Shown here piece after piece: positions 60,616 through 64,000 of a DNA stretch of 64,000 nucleotides. The notes beneath the pieces were generated by a model, which worked only from the letters and a program-made list of their open reading frames with translations, did not search any database and was not told where the DNA came from. Every line of letters starts with the position of its first letter. Position 1 is the first letter of the stretch. This stretch comes from Panax quinquefolius (Eukaryota; Streptophyta; Magnoliopsida; Apiales; Araliaceae): NCBI GenBank assembly GCA_020205615.1, contig CM035152.1, positions 117,836,043-117,900,042 on the forward strand, given 5' to 3'. Made by a program: the position numbers and the translations under genes.

Positions 60616-60842
60616 CTACAATACCACATAACATGTTGATTAGTACATAATATACAATAGCATAAGAAAAAATCACATTTAAATTTATTTAGGGCTAATT
60701 TCCATCTTTTAAATCTTTCGGTACTGAGTTTTCTCAATACCTTATTAACTCATTTGACTCGAGTTTACTTCTTTCGGACTTTTCCTTTTCTAACGAGGTT
60801 ATTAGCCTAAGGTTCTTCCCCCCTTAAGTTTTATAACCTAAT

Positions 60843-60855
60843 GCTTTGATACCAA
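60843..60855 (-). other. Primer-binding site, element D
   Basis: The minus strand reads TTGGTATCAAAGC, two bases inside the LTR end. Confidence 0.9.
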
Positions 60856-60857
60856 CC

Positions 60858-63074
60858 TGTGACGCCCCCAAATCCGGTATCTTCCAACCCGACAGATGGT
60901 GATACACGGTACTAATAATTATATATTCATTCTATTGAAACAACATCAAAATGAGTGTATAAACTACATTCTTATTACATTAATAATAATAAATCCCTTT
61001 CCCAGGTTCTGAAACTGTTACATTCTTTGTTCGTCATAATATAATCCATACAAACATACTAGTCTGTTACAGGATAAACTAATCATTCATCTTCGCCATG
61101 CCTTTATCTTTACTAGAACTCTCGGTTTGCTCGACCTTAGCTGCAATCATAAAATTCAAGCAAGAAGTAAGCATAACTAGCTCAGCAAGTCTAACAATAT
61201 ATTATATAAACACCACTTCAAGAATCATATGATTATTCTTTAATAACTGAACAATAGTTATAAAGTACTATGAAACATTGAATAACACTTCTCATCTCAT
61301 AAAACAATTTCGAAGTACATATAGTAGCTTAGAAATTCTGAGTAGGTCAATAGACCATGAACATTCTCTTTAGTTTTTATTCATGAAAAAGGACAACCCG
61401 GTACTAAGACCGTAAGTCTAATATTTCTTACGAGCACTTCTAGGTGATCAACCTATAGTACTCTATGTTAATCAACAATTATCTGTTAAACGTATTTACG
61501 TTTAAGTTTTGGCAACCTCGCGTTCCCATCGAATAATCAATGTAAAATACATTTGTTTATTCATACTCAGGCTTACCTTTAATCCGTACCAAACAATTGG
61601 CGCAAGATAGCGTTATCAATTCTATATTGAAAGACTTGCAAATAAATAAATCAATCTTTTAAGATTAGTCTAGTCGAGTTAAAACTGGCATCGACCCTTT
61701 CGTAAAATAATTTATGCATCTCAGAACATGAATCACAGAAAACTTGGCTAACACGAAGGTTAGACAAGCGTTAAGAAAACTTGCCTTCAAGCGTCTTCAA
61801 ATAAATATTCAATAATTCTTGGTCTTTACAGTCTCTACAACACATAACCACATAACATACCACATTAGGTTATACACAATCATGTAAAGTTCCTACTTCT
61901 TCTCAATCTAATTGTTCATTAGATTTGTTATCATTGGTTACGTTTATCGTATTGGTTTACGTTCACGTTCACGTAATCGTTAACAACTTTTAGTTGTAAT
62001 TCTCAACGTTATAGTCATCATCGAGGATGCTACTTTAAGTTAATTAATTCATCATAAATCAACTATCTTTCATTTTATATGCTTAACTGAACTTATATCA
62101 TTAACAAAACTCGTTTCAAGTATTTATTCGCCATTACGGCTTATTATCGTTCATCGTTTCATTATTAATAACTCACGTTCAATTAATTTTTCTTCAACCT
62201 TTAGTCGTTAACTTAAGGTTATAAACCTCCTTTAATGATGTTACTTTAGGTCAATTTAAGTATATAATTCACCCTTCATTCACTTCCTTATTCTTTATGT
62301 TCATAAGCCTTCTTCTCTGTGCCTTACATGGTGCTGGCGCTGCGGCGCCGGTTCCCTATAAAACACTCGCACTGCGGCGCGGGTTTCCAATGTGTGATGG
62401 TCAACATTTTTCCTTACTCGGCACTGTGGCACTAACTTGAAGTACAATAGTGGCCATGCTGTTTTTACTCTCTGATAGATTACCCTCCCTACTGAAATAT
62501 AGCAATACTACCTTTATCTTGAACCTTAAGCCTCATATTTTTTTTTACAGTTCTTGTGTTATTTGAATTTCCCGGGCTCATAACTTATTCGTTTTACATC
62601 CGAATTGGCTCGTTCAAAAGCCATTAGCTCACAAATTACATGAATTACGTTTTCATGTAAGAATTTTATATTTTTAAATCTTTTAACTTGGAATTCACCT
62701 ATTAGTTCATTTTAATGAAAATGATAAACGTTAATGAACGTTCAACGCTCGTTTCTTCGTTCTAAGTCGGATTTCTACGATTCTTGAGTCCACGATTCTC
62801 AAATACGTTATGCCATCGAAAACCAAGGTTTTCGAGTTACACGACAACTTTCGACTACTAATTTGAGATTTCTACATTTTCAACGTTTAACACCTAATCT
62901 TGGAAATTTTGCCATAACTTCGTTACTCGTTTTCTATACACCAAATCAAATGGAACAACTCCATTGATTCATCATCTACATCCTAACCAATCATGATGCA
63001 TATAACCTATGATGGTTTTTAATTTGTCCATCAACAACCAAATAAACGCTTATTGGTTTTTTTCGCTTAAACCA
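60858..63074 (-). repeat. Element D 5' LTR (promoter end missing)
   Basis: It begins TGTGACGCCCCC and matches the solo LTR 5590-8934 up to about 7720 of that copy. The predicted acceptor is at 61141-61142, 283 bp from the LTR end. The donor and TATA box are lost because the LTR joins C-type LTR sequence near 63075. The first frame after the acceptor is lysine-rich (KVEQTESSSKDKGMAKMND, then stop), like those of E1 and F. Confidence 0.8.
62336..62434. repeat. GC-rich triple motif in D LTR
   Basis: GGCGCTGCGGCGCCGG (62336), CGCACTGCGGCGCGGG (62368) and CGGCACTGTGGCACTA (62419) are three related, GC-rich motifs in otherwise AT-rich LTR sequence. Confidence 0.6.
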
Positions 63075-63790
63075 AGAATGTTCAGAATAATACTTCGGGA
63101 ATACCCCGTGAATAGTACTCCGGCATGGAAGAATAGTACTTTGGGAATAGTACCCCATGAATAGTACTCCGGCATGAAAAAGTTAAAACTTATCAAGAAT
63201 GTTTAGAATAATATTTCTATGAAAAGATACTGGATGAAACGCAAATTTCAAGGATATTCTACTAATTTCATGAAGTATAGAAGCCAAAACTTAACAAAAT
63301 GAGTGTAGAATTCCGAATCTGAAACGAAATAATATTACTTACATACTACAGAGTATGGAAGAAAATATTATTTCTTACGAGTATTGAACAAAAATAATAT
63401 CCTTTATCTTAAAAAGAAGAGTATTCCAACTGGTATAGCTGGAATATTCTTGAAGAAAACTTTCACTGTTTTCTACACTCAAAGCTTCCTAAAATTCGAA
63501 AGAAATACGCTTAATATTATAAAAGAAGAATTTTCTAATTCTGGTGTGATTTTCAATTCTAAACTAAGCATCCTATTTATAGGAGAATGACAGGATACTA
63601 TTTGGATTTAGAAATCACTGACCGCATGCTAGAGGTCACGTCATTTGAATTTTTTGATTTTACTATGTAAATCTATACATTTTTATTGATTTTACTATGT
63701 AAACACTATATATATATATATATATATATATAACCATTTTTTCCACATTCACGGGTTATACCCCATGAATCAAATTCCCCCCCAGCATAA
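63075..63790 (-). repeat. C-type LTR fragment
   Basis: It matches B and C LTR blocks (AAGATACTGGATGAAACGCA at 63221, and the donor, exon 1 and TATA region to 63583). A 48-bp repeat (TGAATAGTACTCCGGCATG at 63110 and 63158) opens it. A TATA box (minus CCTATAAATAGG) is at 63572-63583 and a TA microsatellite at 63708-63734. The array of hairpin units is missing. Both edges are approximate. Confidence 0.7.
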
Positions 63791-64000
63791 CTTTGAAAGC
63801 ATTTTGTCGATGATAACATTTGTTCAACTTAGAAATTGTTAATACTCTAGCTCTTATTGATTCATCGATATACCTTGTTCATGAAGATATTGTAATCAAA
63901 CCCTTGAATAATTATTGGTTCCTATCTGATTCAACCAGTACTTGGTTGATGATCGTTCTAAAAATCTAGACTTCCATTGAAGTTAATTCCCAACCAAACT
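63791..64000 (+). repeat. F-type LTR fragment, runs off the window
   Basis: It closely matches 23175-23385 of the F 5' LTR (GATTCATCGATATACCTTGT and following) in the same orientation, starting in the middle of the LTR. Confidence 0.8.

Noticed and set aside
60124..60631. Plus-strand frames of 128 and 92 codons
   Set aside because: Antisense to the D leader ORF, which has the better start, position and composition.
1..64000. Endogenous pararetrovirus or other viral insertion
   Set aside because: Every RT found sits in a gag-pol order with LTRs, primer-binding sites, polypurine tracts and integrase. No movement protein or coat motif was seen.

Overview
The window is plant nuclear repeat DNA from a flowering plant, probably a eudicot, and I recognise no host gene in it. 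It is AT-rich and has two 100-N scaffold gaps (4128-4227 and 58893-58992). Nearly every base can be assigned to LTR retrotransposons nested in each other. Most are Ty3/gypsy elements whose integrase ends in a chromodomain-like tail of the Tekay/Del type. One is a Ty1/copia element and one is a short LINE tail. Every coding region found is broken except one intact small leader ORF of unknown function. The species cannot be named from the sequence.

Layout: (1) 1-4127, Ty3 element A, minus strand, cut by the window start and by a gap. (2) 4228-12511, the 3' end and long LTR of element E1, plus strand, holding a solo LTR of a related family at 5590-8934. (3) 12512-19828, element E2, minus strand, joined head to head to E1; it keeps gag and a leader ORF, and a LINE tail sits in its 5' LTR. 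(4) 19829-20877 and 31366-32549, two halves of one plus-strand LTR (P), split by element F (20878-31365, target duplication GAAGT). (5) 32550-36577 and 56026-58692, element B, minus strand, split inside integrase by element C (36578-56025, target duplication AAGAC). C's 3' LTR is itself split by copia element G (40427-49456, target duplication TATAA). (6) 58693-58892, an inverted repeat next to the second gap. (7) 58993-63074, element D, minus strand, with gag, an intact leader ORF and an LTR. (8) 63075-64000, chimeric LTR pieces.

The nesting gives an order of events: P, then F and B into P, then C into B, then G into C.

The best leads are not genes. First, the Ty3 LTRs share a promoter-donor-intron-acceptor layout. 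The acceptor lies about 280 bp from the LTR end in diverged families, although the predicted intron varies from 0.8 to 3.1 kb. Second, the copia leader between primer-binding site and gag holds two hairpin arrays: one of repeated short stems with a GGAG loop in the sense strand, the other of hairpins sharing a 20-nt core inside differing arms. Third, the long Ty3 LTR introns carry tandem units whose small hairpin stems change on both arms. Fourth, three of the Ty3 families (D, E, F) carry a coiled-coil ORF between primer-binding site and gag. All of this was read by eye; no alignment, folding or database search was run.
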